Shown one piece after another: positions 1 to 6,044 of a DNA stretch of 13,415 nt. The stretch spans positions 1 to 13,415 of the forward strand of contig CAZXDP010000068.1 in NCBI GenBank assembly GCA_964639255.1, in the 5' to 3' direction. The translations under genes were made by a program, and so were the position numbers. How positions within the stretch are numbered: position 1 is the first letter of the stretch; each line of letters starts with the position of its first letter. The notes below the pieces were generated by a model. The model searched no databases. It had not been told where the DNA came from and saw only the letters and a program-made list of their open reading frames with translations. Source of the stretch: NZQO01 sp964639255. GTDB lineage: Bacteria; Bacteroidota; Bacteroidia; Flavobacteriales; Flavobacteriaceae.

Positions 1-123
1 GAAATTGCTGGAAATGGTGCCCAGGTTTTAGTGAATTCTCAAGAAAAAGTACATCGGGGTGAAATTATTTCAGAAATTACTGATAAACAAGGGGTAAGCA
101 TTGTTAATTTTAAGGAAATTTAG
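1..123 (+). CDS. 3' end of an unrecognised protein (partial)
   Basis: Frame 1 is open from the first base to a TAG at 121-123 and encodes the last 40 residues of a protein whose start lies outside the window. The peptide is rich in Val, Ile and Glu and contains the stretch VHRGEIISEI, so it is probably beta-rich. A Val-x-Arg-Gly turn followed by a short strand is reminiscent of barrel-sandwich folds, but 40 residues are too few to assign a family and I do not recognise it. It is co-oriented with the Lrp/AsnC gene, which has its own promoter-like element just after this stop, so the two need not be co-transcribed. I am fairly sure it is coding, from the uninterrupted frame and the clean stop before a promoter, but I have no view on function. 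Confidence 0.6.
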   Translation, partial: EIAGNGAQVLVNSQEKVHRGEIISEITDKQGVSIVNFKEI

Positions 124-146
124 TTTTTTTTCGAAGGAAATCTAGT

Positions 147-154
147 TAATTTTG
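147..154 (+). promoter_or_regulatory. -7 promoter element of the Lrp/AsnC gene
   Basis: TAATTTTG matches the Bacteroidota -7 consensus TAnnTTTG exactly and lies 24 nt upstream of the ATG at 179. No clear -33 TTG is seen at the usual spacing, only a T-run at 124-131. The element overlaps the possible upstream TTG start at 152, which argues that translation begins at 179. Confidence 0.55.
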
Positions 155-178
155 CGCCCTCAGAAAAAGAAAAATCTC

Positions 179-661
179 ATGGCAAAATTTAAATTAGACG
201 AAACAGATCATAACATTCTCGATATGCTCATCGAGAATACCCGTACCCCCTTCACCGATATCGCCAAAAAGTTGGACATTTCGGCCGGAACGGTACACGT
301 ACGTGTCAAAAAAATGGAAGAGGCCGGCATTATCACGGGATCCTCGCTTAAACTAGATTATACAAAGCTTGGTTATTCCTTTATCGCTTACGTTGGTGTT
401 TTTCTTCAAAAAACATCTCAGACACAATTTGTGTTGGAGCGAATTAACGAGATACCTTATGTAACGGTGGCTCACGTTACCACGGGGAAATTCAACATTT
501 TTTGCAAGGTGCGCGCGCGCGATACTACTCACGCCAAAGACATAATCTATCAAATAGATGATATTGAAGGTGTTACGAGAACCGAGACGATGATATCCCT
601 AGAGGAAAGCATCAACGATAAAAAACGGTTAATGCATTCTATTTTCAAGAACATTAACTAA
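179..661 (+). CDS. Lrp/AsnC family transcriptional regulator
   Basis: The product is 160 aa, the usual size for Lrp/AsnC feast/famine regulators. Residues about 5-52 form the winged helix-turn-helix: LDETDHNILDMLIENTR opens the domain, and the recognition region is around DIAKKLDISAGTVHVRVKKM, ending in EEAGII. Residues about 65-140 are the RAM (AsnC_trans_reg) domain, which in this family binds amino acids and drives dimer or octamer assembly. An in-frame TTG at 152 would add nine residues (RPQKKKNL-like), but it lies inside the -7 element, so the ATG at 179 is preferred. The gene is monocistronic by appearance, with its own promoter and a strong terminator at 687-715. Proline and alanine dehydrogenase genes lie several kb away. 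They would be natural targets for an Lrp-type protein, but nothing here shows binding. Family assignment is firm; effector and targets are unknown. Confidence 0.93.
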   Translation: MAKFKLDETDHNILDMLIENTRTPFTDIAKKLDISAGTVHVRVKKMEEAGIITGSSLKLDYTKLGYSFIAYVGVFLQKTSQTQFVLERINEIPYVTVAHVTTGKFNIFCKVRARDTTHAKDIIYQIDDIEGVTRTETMISLEESINDKKRLMHSIFKNIN

Positions 662-686
662 CGCGGTTAGACTTTTTTAGTTGCAG

Positions 687-715
687 CCCCTTGTTTCCCA
701 ACAAGGGGTTTTTTT
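687..715 (+). terminator. Rho-independent terminator of the Lrp/AsnC gene
   Basis: A perfect 9-bp stem (CCCCTTGTT at 687-695, AACAAGGGG at 700-708) closes a 4-nt loop and is followed by seven Ts (709-715). It begins 25 nt after the Lrp/AsnC stop codon. A near-consensus -7 sequence (TATATTTT, 715-722) starts in its T-tract and could serve the DinB-like gene at 740. Confidence 0.9.
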
Positions 716-739
716 ATATTTTTATAGAAAAAATTCTGA

Positions 740-1258
740 ATGACCGTTAGCCAGTTAAACAAGAGCCAATACCATCGATACTTCGATAGGTATATTGGTT
801 TATTGAATGACATTCCCCTAATCGAAACTCTGGGCACGGGAATGCTTGAAACCTCTGAGTTTTTTGAATCTTTACCTGAGTCCAAACTCAAGTACCGTTA
901 TGCCGAGGGAAAATGGACTCCCTTGGAGGTTTTGCAGCATCTTATCGATACAGAACGCATTTTCTGCTATCGTGCCTTATACGCTGCACGTACTGAAAAT
1001 GTGGAGCTTAGAGGATTCGACCACGACCTATTTGTAACTAATGGGAATGCCAACGATTTTGGTATAGCAGATTTGGTACAAGAATATGTGTCGGTACGAA
1101 CCAGCAGCATCTATCTTTTTAAAAACTTGCCAGAGGCATCGCTACAGCGAGTTGGAATCGCTAACGGCAACCCATTTACTGTAGCGGCATTGGCTTTTGT
1201 GATAGCAGGCCACGAAAAACATCATCGCACTGTGATTAAGGACCTATATCTATCATGA
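740..1258 (+). CDS. DinB-like (DinB_2/YfiT) metal-binding protein
   Basis: The protein is 172 aa and of the four-helix-bundle DinB/YfiT superfamily. The likely metal-binding triad is visible: H67 in the LQHLIDTER helix, and H158 plus H162 in GHEKHHRTV near the C-terminus. The i/i+4 histidine spacing is typical of this fold. W59 in GKWTPLEVLQHL is the usual conserved entry to the helix bearing the first ligand. Members of the superfamily include thiol-dependent S-transferases and many uncharacterised stress proteins. The substrate here cannot be deduced. The ATG at 740 follows the Lrp/AsnC terminator by 24 nt. The stop TGA overlaps the next ATG (ATGA, 1255-1258), so the YihY-like gene is probably translationally coupled. 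Family call is good; biochemical role is unknown. Confidence 0.88.
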   Translation: MTVSQLNKSQYHRYFDRYIGLLNDIPLIETLGTGMLETSEFFESLPESKLKYRYAEGKWTPLEVLQHLIDTERIFCYRALYAARTENVELRGFDHDLFVTNGNANDFGIADLVQEYVSVRTSSIYLFKNLPEASLQRVGIANGNPFTVAALAFVIAGHEKHHRTVIKDLYLS

Positions 1259-2199
1259 AAATTGGTAAGCTTTTAAAGGAAACCTATTTTAATTGGGATA
1301 AGAACGACCCGTGGGCGAAGAGTGCCATCATTGCCTATTATACGCTTTTTTCATTGCCTTCTTTGCTTATGATTACCGTGTACGTTGCCGGACTCGTTTT
1401 TGGCCGCGAAGCCGTGCAGGGAAGCATTACCCGAGAGATCGGTGGAATTATTGGGAAAGAGAGTGCACGCGCTGTAGAGGCAATGATCGCGAACGCCGCC
1501 TTGGAAAATACCTCGGCCGTTACCGTTGCCATTGGTGTGGGAATGCTCATTTTTGCAGCTACCGGCGTTTTCTTTCAATTGCAGAAGGCCTTGAATGACA
1601 TTTGGAATGTACGCGCCAAGGAGACCGGCGTCAAACAAATTTTAAAACGCCGTGCAACATCCTTCGGCCTGGTGCTCATAATAGGTCTGTTGCTTTTGGT
1701 ATCACTGCTCATTTCGGCTACGATATCGCTGTTGAGCGAATTTTTGGGCGGGGAGTACCCACAAGTGTCCAGTATCTTTATTGAAATTGTCAATTTTCTG
1801 TTATCACAATTCTTTATCACAGGTCTTTTCGCCGCTATTTTTACAGTATTGCCAGATGTGAATATACGCTGGAAAACCACTTTAATAGGCGCCTCATTTA
1901 CCGCTTTGCTTTTTTTGGCTGGTAAGTACATTCTCAGTTTTTATTTTTCGCAGTCAGATCCTGTTTCAGTTTATGGTGCTGCCGGAAGCGTAGTGCTAAT
2001 TATGCTTTGGGTGTACTATACCTGCTTGATCATGTTTTTTGGAGCAGCCTTCACGGTGCAGTGGGCACTTCACAGAAACCTTAAGATAGTCCCCACAAAA
2101 GATGCTACCTTTTCATTCGAGAAAGAACTCGAAGAACTTCGGCGCTACAAAGCCAGGGTAGAAAAGCAGCGGGATGAAATAGAGAAATCCGACCTATAA
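1255..2199 (+). CDS. YihY/BrkB (UPF0761) family inner-membrane protein
   Basis: The product is 314 aa with six predicted hydrophobic segments at roughly residues 29-49, 88-107, 136-160, 175-200, 208-230 and 240-271. Family hallmarks are AYYTLFSLPSLL in the first segment, the amphipathic ALNDIWNVRAK after the second, the DPVSVYGAAGSVV motif, and LWVYYTCLIMFFGAAFT in the last segment. The soluble tail (about 285-314) is charged and probably helical. YihY/BrkB proteins were once called ribonuclease BN, which was a misassignment. Their function in the envelope is still poorly defined. The gene starts inside the DinB-like stop codon (ATGA), giving a two-gene unit. No hairpin terminator is obvious downstream between 2200 and 2316. 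Confidence 0.92.
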   Translation: MKIGKLLKETYFNWDKNDPWAKSAIIAYYTLFSLPSLLMITVYVAGLVFGREAVQGSITREIGGIIGKESARAVEAMIANAALENTSAVTVAIGVGMLIFAATGVFFQLQKALNDIWNVRAKETGVKQILKRRATSFGLVLIIGLLLLVSLLISATISLLSEFLGGEYPQVSSIFIEIVNFLLSQFFITGLFAAIFTVLPDVNIRWKTTLIGASFTALLFLAGKYILSFYFSQSDPVSVYGAAGSVVLIMLWVYYTCLIMFFGAAFTVQWALHRNLKIVPTKDATFSFEKELEELRRYKARVEKQRDEIEKSDL

Positions 2200-2257
2200 T
2201 TCCTATTTTCCAAAGCCTTAACATAGTTTAGTAAAACCTTAATAGCCATAAGTTGTG

Positions 2258-2283
2258 TTGGTGGAAGCTGCGTGGTATATTAG
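2258..2283 (+). promoter_or_regulatory. weak promoter candidate for the DJ-1/PfpI gene
   Basis: TATATTAG (2276-2283) matches TAnnTTTG except for one base. A TTG lies at 2258-2260, 15 nt upstream, and another at 2253-2255, 20 nt upstream. The implied start is near 2290, about 27 nt before the ATG at 2317. This is a tentative call in a 117-nt gap that holds no other recognisable feature. Confidence 0.3.
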
Positions 2284-2316
2284 TGTTGAAATAAATTATG
2301 AACAATTAAAATTGAA

Positions 2317-2871
2317 ATGAAGATGGAAAAGAGAATTGCAATATTGGCAACAAACGGATTTGAAGAAAGTGAATTGAAATCTCCGAAGGAAGCGATGGAA
2401 GCTGAAGGATTTAAAGTGGATATCGTAAGTGAAGAATCTGGAACGATTAAGGCGTGGGACAATGGCAATTGGAGTAACGAATATCAGGTAGACAAAACAT
2501 TAGATGAAGTAACCTCTAAACAATACAACGCTCTACTATTGCCGGGAGGCGTTATTAATCCAGATAAGTTGAGACGTAATGAAGACGCTCTTGTATTTGT
2601 AAGAGACTTCTTTAAGGAAGGAAAACCCGTAGCAGCTATATGCCACGCACCGTGGACGCTAATTTCCGCTGATGTGGTGAAAGGTAGAAAGCTAACTTCC
2701 TTTAGCTCTATTAAAGATGATCTTGTTAACGCGGGCGCCAACTGGGTAGACGAAGAAGTAGTGGTAGATGAAGGATTTGTAACCAGTAGAAATCCAGATG
2801 ACCTGCCTGCCTTTAACGCAAAGTTGATAGAAGAGATCAAAGAAGGGAAGCATGAGCTACAACACGCTTAA
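2317..2871 (+). CDS. DJ-1/PfpI family protein (class I glutamine amidotransferase-like)
   Basis: The product is 184 aa, the normal length for PfpI/YhbO/YraA-type proteins. The alpha/beta fold is clear: IAILATNGFEESE at the N-terminus carries the conserved Glu (E16), LLLPGG lies at 73-78, and the nucleophile elbow AICHAPW has the catalytic Cys at C109 followed by H110. The C-terminal part contains the family pattern of SRNPDDLPAFNAKLIEEI. Relatives are annotated as intracellular proteases, deglycases or chaperones under general stress. The deglycase role is disputed and cannot be settled from sequence. A second in-frame ATG at 2323 (MEKRIAIL) is an equally plausible start; no Shine-Dalgarno sequence decides between them. 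The gene appears monocistronic, ending in the convergent terminator at 2894-2920. Confidence 0.92.
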   Translation: MKMEKRIAILATNGFEESELKSPKEAMEAEGFKVDIVSEESGTIKAWDNGNWSNEYQVDKTLDEVTSKQYNALLLPGGVINPDKLRRNEDALVFVRDFFKEGKPVAAICHAPWTLISADVVKGRKLTSFSSIKDDLVNAGANWVDEEVVVDEGFVTSRNPDDLPAFNAKLIEEIKEGKHELQHA

Positions 2872-2893
2872 TAAAAAGCGATATAAAAGAAAT

Positions 2894-2920
2894 AAAGAGG
2901 CGTTTTGCGCCTCTTTTTTT
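2894..2920. terminator. probable bidirectional terminator
   Basis: A perfect 9-bp stem (AAAGAGGCG at 2894-2902, CGCCTCTTT at 2908-2916) encloses a 5-nt loop. A T-run extends to 2920 on the plus strand. On the minus strand the stem is followed by T-rich sequence (complement of 2881-2893). It lies between two convergent genes whose stops are at 2869-2871 (plus) and 2933-2935 (minus), so it can serve both. Confidence 0.85.
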
Positions 2921-2932
2921 ATGGTTTATTAT

Positions 2933-3268
2933 CTAATCTTCTTCTTCCTCTTCAAGTTCCTCGGTTTCATCCAAATCATCGTCGTCATCTAACGTCTTTT
3001 TCTCGGGTATTTCAACGATTGGTTCATTGAACTCACTATCATCGTAATCATCTTCTTCAAAATTCGCCATAGTCGACTCAAGTCGGGAGCTTACCTTTAC
3101 CAGGTAAATGGTGTCTTCGGTGCGCACCTCTACCGCTTCCACAGTTTCGTTTTTGGCGTTCTTGAAGGTGATAACGTGGTCATCGTCATACCCGTCGGGG
3201 TACTTATCTACCAGCATCGATAATATTTCGGGAGTGAGTTTTTTGTAATCTACAATAATTCTTCTCAT
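2933..3268 (-). CDS. small conserved-type protein with highly acidic C-terminal tail, function unknown
   Basis: Starting from the ATG at 3266-3268, the protein is 111 aa. Residues 1-66 look folded, with strands and helices such as RRIIVDYKKLTPEILSMLV, then VITFKNAKNETVEAVEV and DTIYLVKVS. Residues 71-111 are a low-complexity tail in which 25 of 41 residues are Asp or Glu, including DDDDD and EEEEE runs. A longer reading from the TTG at 3308-3310 would add 14 residues, but that codon lies inside a perfect -7 promoter element, so it is unlikely. I remember similar flavobacterial proteins carrying a 'DNA primase' label in databases; nothing in this sequence supports a primase. The gene lies downstream of aroB with its own promoter. 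An acidic tail could suit a nucleic-acid mimic, ion binding or a ribosome/RNA-polymerase partner, all speculation. Confidence 0.85.
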   Translation of the reverse strand: MRRIIVDYKKLTPEILSMLVDKYPDGYDDDHVITFKNAKNETVEAVEVRTEDTIYLVKVSSRLESTMANFEEDDYDDSEFNEPIVEIPEKKTLDDDDDLDETEELEEEEED

Positions 3269-3307
3269 AGCATAAGTTCTTATTGATGGTTGTTCGTATT
3301 CTATCCC

Positions 3308-3337
3308 CAAAAATAGAATTCAAAAAATAAAATCCAA
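3308..3337 (-). promoter_or_regulatory. promoter of the acidic-tailed protein gene
   Basis: Read on the minus strand, TTG (3337-3335), 19 nt of spacer and TATTTTTG (3315-3308) form a complete Bacteroidota promoter of the TTG-N19-TAnnTTTG type. The -33 element begins one base after the aroB stop codon. The implied start is near 3301, giving a leader of about 33 nt before the ATG at 3268. This is the best promoter in the window and it decides the start of the gene. Confidence 0.7.
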
Positions 3338-4417
3338 TTAATTTTCATTGAAATTTTCATAAAACGCAAATGCGTTCGTTATCAATTGGTTTGGCACTTC
3401 ACAATTGTATTTTGGTTTGCCGAAATCCTCGAGCAAGACGAACAGAACCCTTCCGTTCAAGTTCTTTTTATCGAACTTCATCAAATCGACGATAGCTTTG
3501 ATGTCTATGGCACTAAAAGCCACCTTCCCGTAAAGCTTCTGAAGCGATTTGGTAATACGATGCAGTTTCGATTCAGGAAATTGAAACAGTTCTTTGGAAA
3601 GATAGGTGGCCAGCACCATCCCGATAGCGACAGCCTCGCCGTGCAACAGTTTTTGCTTGTTCGTAGCTTCAAGAAAATAAGATTCGATGGCGTGTCCCAA
3701 GGTGTGCCCAAAGTTGAGCGTTTTTCGTAAATGCTGCTCGGTGGGGTCTTGGCTCACGATATCGTTTTTAATCGCTATCGATTCCCAAATGAGCGCTTCC
3801 GCGTCCCGTGGTTCCGCCAAATTAAAGGAAATCGATCGTTCCCAATAGTTTTCTGAAGTGATCAAACCGTGCTTTAGCATTTCCGCCTGCCCAGAACGAA
3901 TTTCTATTTCGGGTAGCGTTTGTAAAAACCGGGTATCTACAACCACGCTTAGTGGCGGTGCAATCACCCCAATTTGGTTCTTTATGGTGCCGAGATCCAC
4001 ACCATTTTTACCTCCAATGGAGGCATCGACCATAGCCAGTAGGGTAGTGGGCACATTTATAAAGGATATACCACGTTTAAAAGTACAGGCCACAAAACCG
4101 CCAAGATCGGTTACCACGCCGCCACCTAAATTGATAAGCAGGCTTTTTCGATCTGCATTAGCGCAAGAAAGTTGATGCCAAAGTGATACACAGGTATCTA
4201 TAGTTTTGTGGTCTTCGCCTGCCGGCATTGAGAGCACCGTGCATTTTCCTTCAAGACCCGTTTTTTGATAAAAATAGGGAAGGCAATCTCGCTGGGTAAG
4301 CGTATCTACTAGCACAAAAATACGGGTAGGCCGCAGCCTTTCCAATTGTTGGGCGAGCTGTTGCCAGCCCCGAGTATTTCGGTGCACGTAACTTATACTT
4401 TCTTGGCTTTTTACCAT
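3338..4417 (-). CDS. aroB: 3-dehydroquinate synthase
   Basis: This enzyme converts DAHP to 3-dehydroquinate, the second step of the shikimate pathway, using NAD and a divalent metal in the cytoplasm. The protein is 359 aa, normal for AroB. Visible motifs are GGGVVTDLGGFVA (98-110), which forms the NAD site, and TTLLAMVDASIGGKNGVDL (about 124-142). The three metal ligands are E179 in SGQAEMLKHG, H238 in NFGHTLGHAIE and H259 in LLHGEAVAIGM. The spacing between the two histidines (21) is slightly longer than in E. coli AroB, where I count 17. The ATG at 4415-4417 is preceded by a perfect -7 element on the minus strand at 4453-4460. The gene is followed immediately by the promoter of the acidic-tailed gene. 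No doubt about identity. Confidence 0.97.
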   Translation of the reverse strand: MVKSQESISYVHRNTRGWQQLAQQLERLRPTRIFVLVDTLTQRDCLPYFYQKTGLEGKCTVLSMPAGEDHKTIDTCVSLWHQLSCANADRKSLLINLGGGVVTDLGGFVACTFKRGISFINVPTTLLAMVDASIGGKNGVDLGTIKNQIGVIAPPLSVVVDTRFLQTLPEIEIRSGQAEMLKHGLITSENYWERSISFNLAEPRDAEALIWESIAIKNDIVSQDPTEQHLRKTLNFGHTLGHAIESYFLEATNKQKLLHGEAVAIGMVLATYLSKELFQFPESKLHRITKSLQKLYGKVAFSAIDIKAIVDLMKFDKKNLNGRVLFVLLEDFGKPKYNCEVPNQLITNAFAFYENFNEN

Positions 4418-4452
4418 AATAATGTTTGGGATTTCGGTGCTAGAATGAGGGT

Positions 4453-4460
4453 CAAATCTA
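4453..4460 (-). promoter_or_regulatory. -7 element for aroB
   Basis: On the minus strand TAGATTTG matches TAnnTTTG exactly and sits 35 nt upstream of the aroB ATG. No TTG is found at the expected -33 position. It is separated by one base from the oppositely oriented -7 element of the proline dehydrogenase gene. Confidence 0.5.
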
Positions 4461-4461
4461 A

Positions 4462-4469
4462 TATATTTG
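4462..4469 (+). promoter_or_regulatory. -7 element for the proline dehydrogenase gene
   Basis: TATATTTG matches TAnnTTTG exactly and lies 19 nt before the ATG at 4489. The implied start near 4476 leaves a leader of only about 12 nt, which makes the alternative TTG start at 4480 very unlikely. No -33 TTG is present at the usual distance. Confidence 0.55.
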
Positions 4470-4488
4470 TGGACATTTTTTGCATACT

Positions 4489-5664
4489 ATGAACAAAACC
4501 CTTTTCGATAATACCGAAATAGCCTTTAAACTTAAAAGTGATAGTGAGTTGGACAGGGCTTATTTCCTCTTTAAAATGATTGCGAACGAACCCTTGGTGC
4601 GCATTGGCACCGCGGTCACCAAGTTTGCCATAAATCTGCACCTTCCCGTTGACGGATTGATTCGCGCGACGGTTTTCGACCATTTTTGTGGGGGGGTGAA
4701 TGAAAAAGATTGCCTAAGTACTGTAGATGCCTTGTATCAGGCCAATGTGCATAGCGTTTTAGATTATTCGGTAGAAGGAAAGGAAACCGACGCCCAGTTC
4801 GATGCAACCATGGAAAAAATAATTGAGCTTACCCGCTTTGCGAAGAATAAGGATGCGATGCCATTTTCGGTATTCAAGCCTACGGGATTGGGCAGATTTG
4901 AACTTTGGCGTAAAAAATCCGAAAATGTACAATTAACGGCGACCGAAGAAGCTGAATGGCAGCGCGTTGTAGAACGCTACGATCGTATTTGCAAGACGGC
5001 CCACGAATGTGATATATCCTTGCTCATCGATGCAGAGGAATCGTGGATGCAAGACGCTGCCGATGCGCTGTGCCAAGAAATGATGGAACGTTATAATACC
5101 GAAAAGCCCATCGTTTTCAATACCTTGCAATGCTACAGGCACGACCGGTTGGATTTTTTGAAGGAACGGCACGAGAGGGCGAAGGCCAAGGGGTATTACC
5201 TTGGGTACAAAATAGTACGTGGAGCCTATATGGAAAAAGAGCACGAACGTGCTTTGGAGCGCGGATATCCCACACCCATTTGCGAAAGCAAAAAGGCAAC
5301 AGACGATCTCTTCAATGACGTGTTAAATTACTGCATCGATCACGTGTCTGAAATCTCTGTATTCATCGGTACCCACAATGAGGCGAGCTCCTATTTGGCC
5401 TTGGAAATTATGCACGTTAAAGGCCTTGACAAAAACGATCCCCGCATTTGGTTTGGTCAACTTTATGGAATGAGCGATCATATTAGCTATAATTTAGCTG
5501 CTGAAGGCTACAATGTCGCTAAATACATCCCATTTGGGCCGGTAAAGGATGTAATGCCGTATCTTATAAGAAGGGCCGAGGAGAACACTTCGGTGGCCGG
5601 GCAAACTAGCCGTGAACTCAACTTGCTGAAAAAGGAACGACAGCGCCGGGGTATGCTAAATTAA
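4489..5664 (+). CDS. proline dehydrogenase (monofunctional, FAD-dependent)
   Basis: The enzyme oxidises L-proline to 1-pyrroline-5-carboxylate with FAD, passing electrons to the respiratory chain. The product is 391 aa, so it has only the catalytic (beta/alpha)8 domain; there is no P5C dehydrogenase or DNA-binding region as in PutA. Conserved elements, numbered from the ATG at 4489, are DYSVEG (92-97), VFKPTGLG (128-135), DAEES (181-185), KIVRGAYME (241-249), GTHN (294-297), FGQLYGMSD (322-330) and the substrate-binding end YIPFGPVKDVMPYLIRR with R361 and R362, followed by AEEN. A TTG at 4480 would add three residues, but the promoter position favours the ATG. The gene is divergent from aroB. 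Its stop shares TTAA with the convergent gene at 5661. Confidence 0.95.
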   Translation: MNKTLFDNTEIAFKLKSDSELDRAYFLFKMIANEPLVRIGTAVTKFAINLHLPVDGLIRATVFDHFCGGVNEKDCLSTVDALYQANVHSVLDYSVEGKETDAQFDATMEKIIELTRFAKNKDAMPFSVFKPTGLGRFELWRKKSENVQLTATEEAEWQRVVERYDRICKTAHECDISLLIDAEESWMQDAADALCQEMMERYNTEKPIVFNTLQCYRHDRLDFLKERHERAKAKGYYLGYKIVRGAYMEKEHERALERGYPTPICESKKATDDLFNDVLNYCIDHVSEISVFIGTHNEASSYLALEIMHVKGLDKNDPRIWFGQLYGMSDHISYNLAAEGYNVAKYIPFGPVKDVMPYLIRRAEENTSVAGQTSRELNLLKKERQRRGMLN

Positions 5665-6044
5665 CGCTCCACGATGCTTGCAGCGGTAACAGTCGCTTGG
5701 GCCTCACAATTTTGCACTGTTATTTTCAAGATGTGATTGCTATTCTGAAGCGATCCTTCAATGCGATAGATATTGCAGGAATCTAAATGGGTCTCGCTTT
5801 CTGAAAAAAGAACGTTCCCCCGCTGGAGCAGTTCAGAAATGGAGGAAGTGTCCAGCTCGTGTTCGCGAAGGGTTTCGAGGACGGGTTCTTGTACAAAACG
5901 CTCTTTGTTACGAATGTTCTTCAGGGTACGGGCATTGGGCCCGTAATCGCAGGAAGCTCTCTTTCCGCCAAGGAAAAAAAGTAAAATAATGATACCAATG
6001 GCAAAACCGCCTAGATAATAGGCAATACGGTGCAATAATTTCAT
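5661..6044 (-). CDS. membrane-anchored DUF4258-like protein, function unknown
   Basis: The product is 127 aa. Residues 7-25 form a single hydrophobic segment (YYLGGFAIGIIILLFFLGG) with a positive N-terminus, so it is either a signal anchor or an uncleaved signal. The remainder, about 100 residues, should face the periplasm. Three cysteines are present: C32 in SCDYGPNARTLKNIR just after the anchor, C90 and C113. The N-terminal pattern resembles flavobacterial proteins that I associate with DUF4258, from memory. The ATG directly follows the stop codon of alanine dehydrogenase (TAAATG on the minus strand), so the two genes are almost certainly co-transcribed and coupled. Its TAA shares the palindrome TTAA with the stop of the convergent proline dehydrogenase gene. 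Coding status is firm; the domain name is moderate; the function is unknown. Confidence 0.85.
   Translation of the reverse strand: MKLLHRIAYYLGGFAIGIIILLFFLGGKRASCDYGPNARTLKNIRNKERFVQEPVLETLREHELDTSSISELLQRGNVLFSESETHLDSCNIYRIEGSLQNSNHILKITVQNCEAQATVTAASIVER

Noticed and set aside
152..178. N-terminal extension of the Lrp/AsnC protein from a TTG codon
   Set aside because: It overlaps the -7 promoter element at 147-154 and the Lrp family normally starts near MAKFKLDETD.
667..891. 74-codon minus-strand frame
   Set aside because: It lies antisense to the DinB-like gene start and across the terminator, and has no promoter or protein-like features.
3269..3310. 14-residue extension of the acidic-tailed protein from a TTG
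   Set aside because: The TTG is within the -7 element of a complete promoter, so it would not be transcribed.
3858..4175. 105-codon plus-strand frame
   Set aside because: Antisense shadow of aroB, whose active-site motifs are intact in the other strand.
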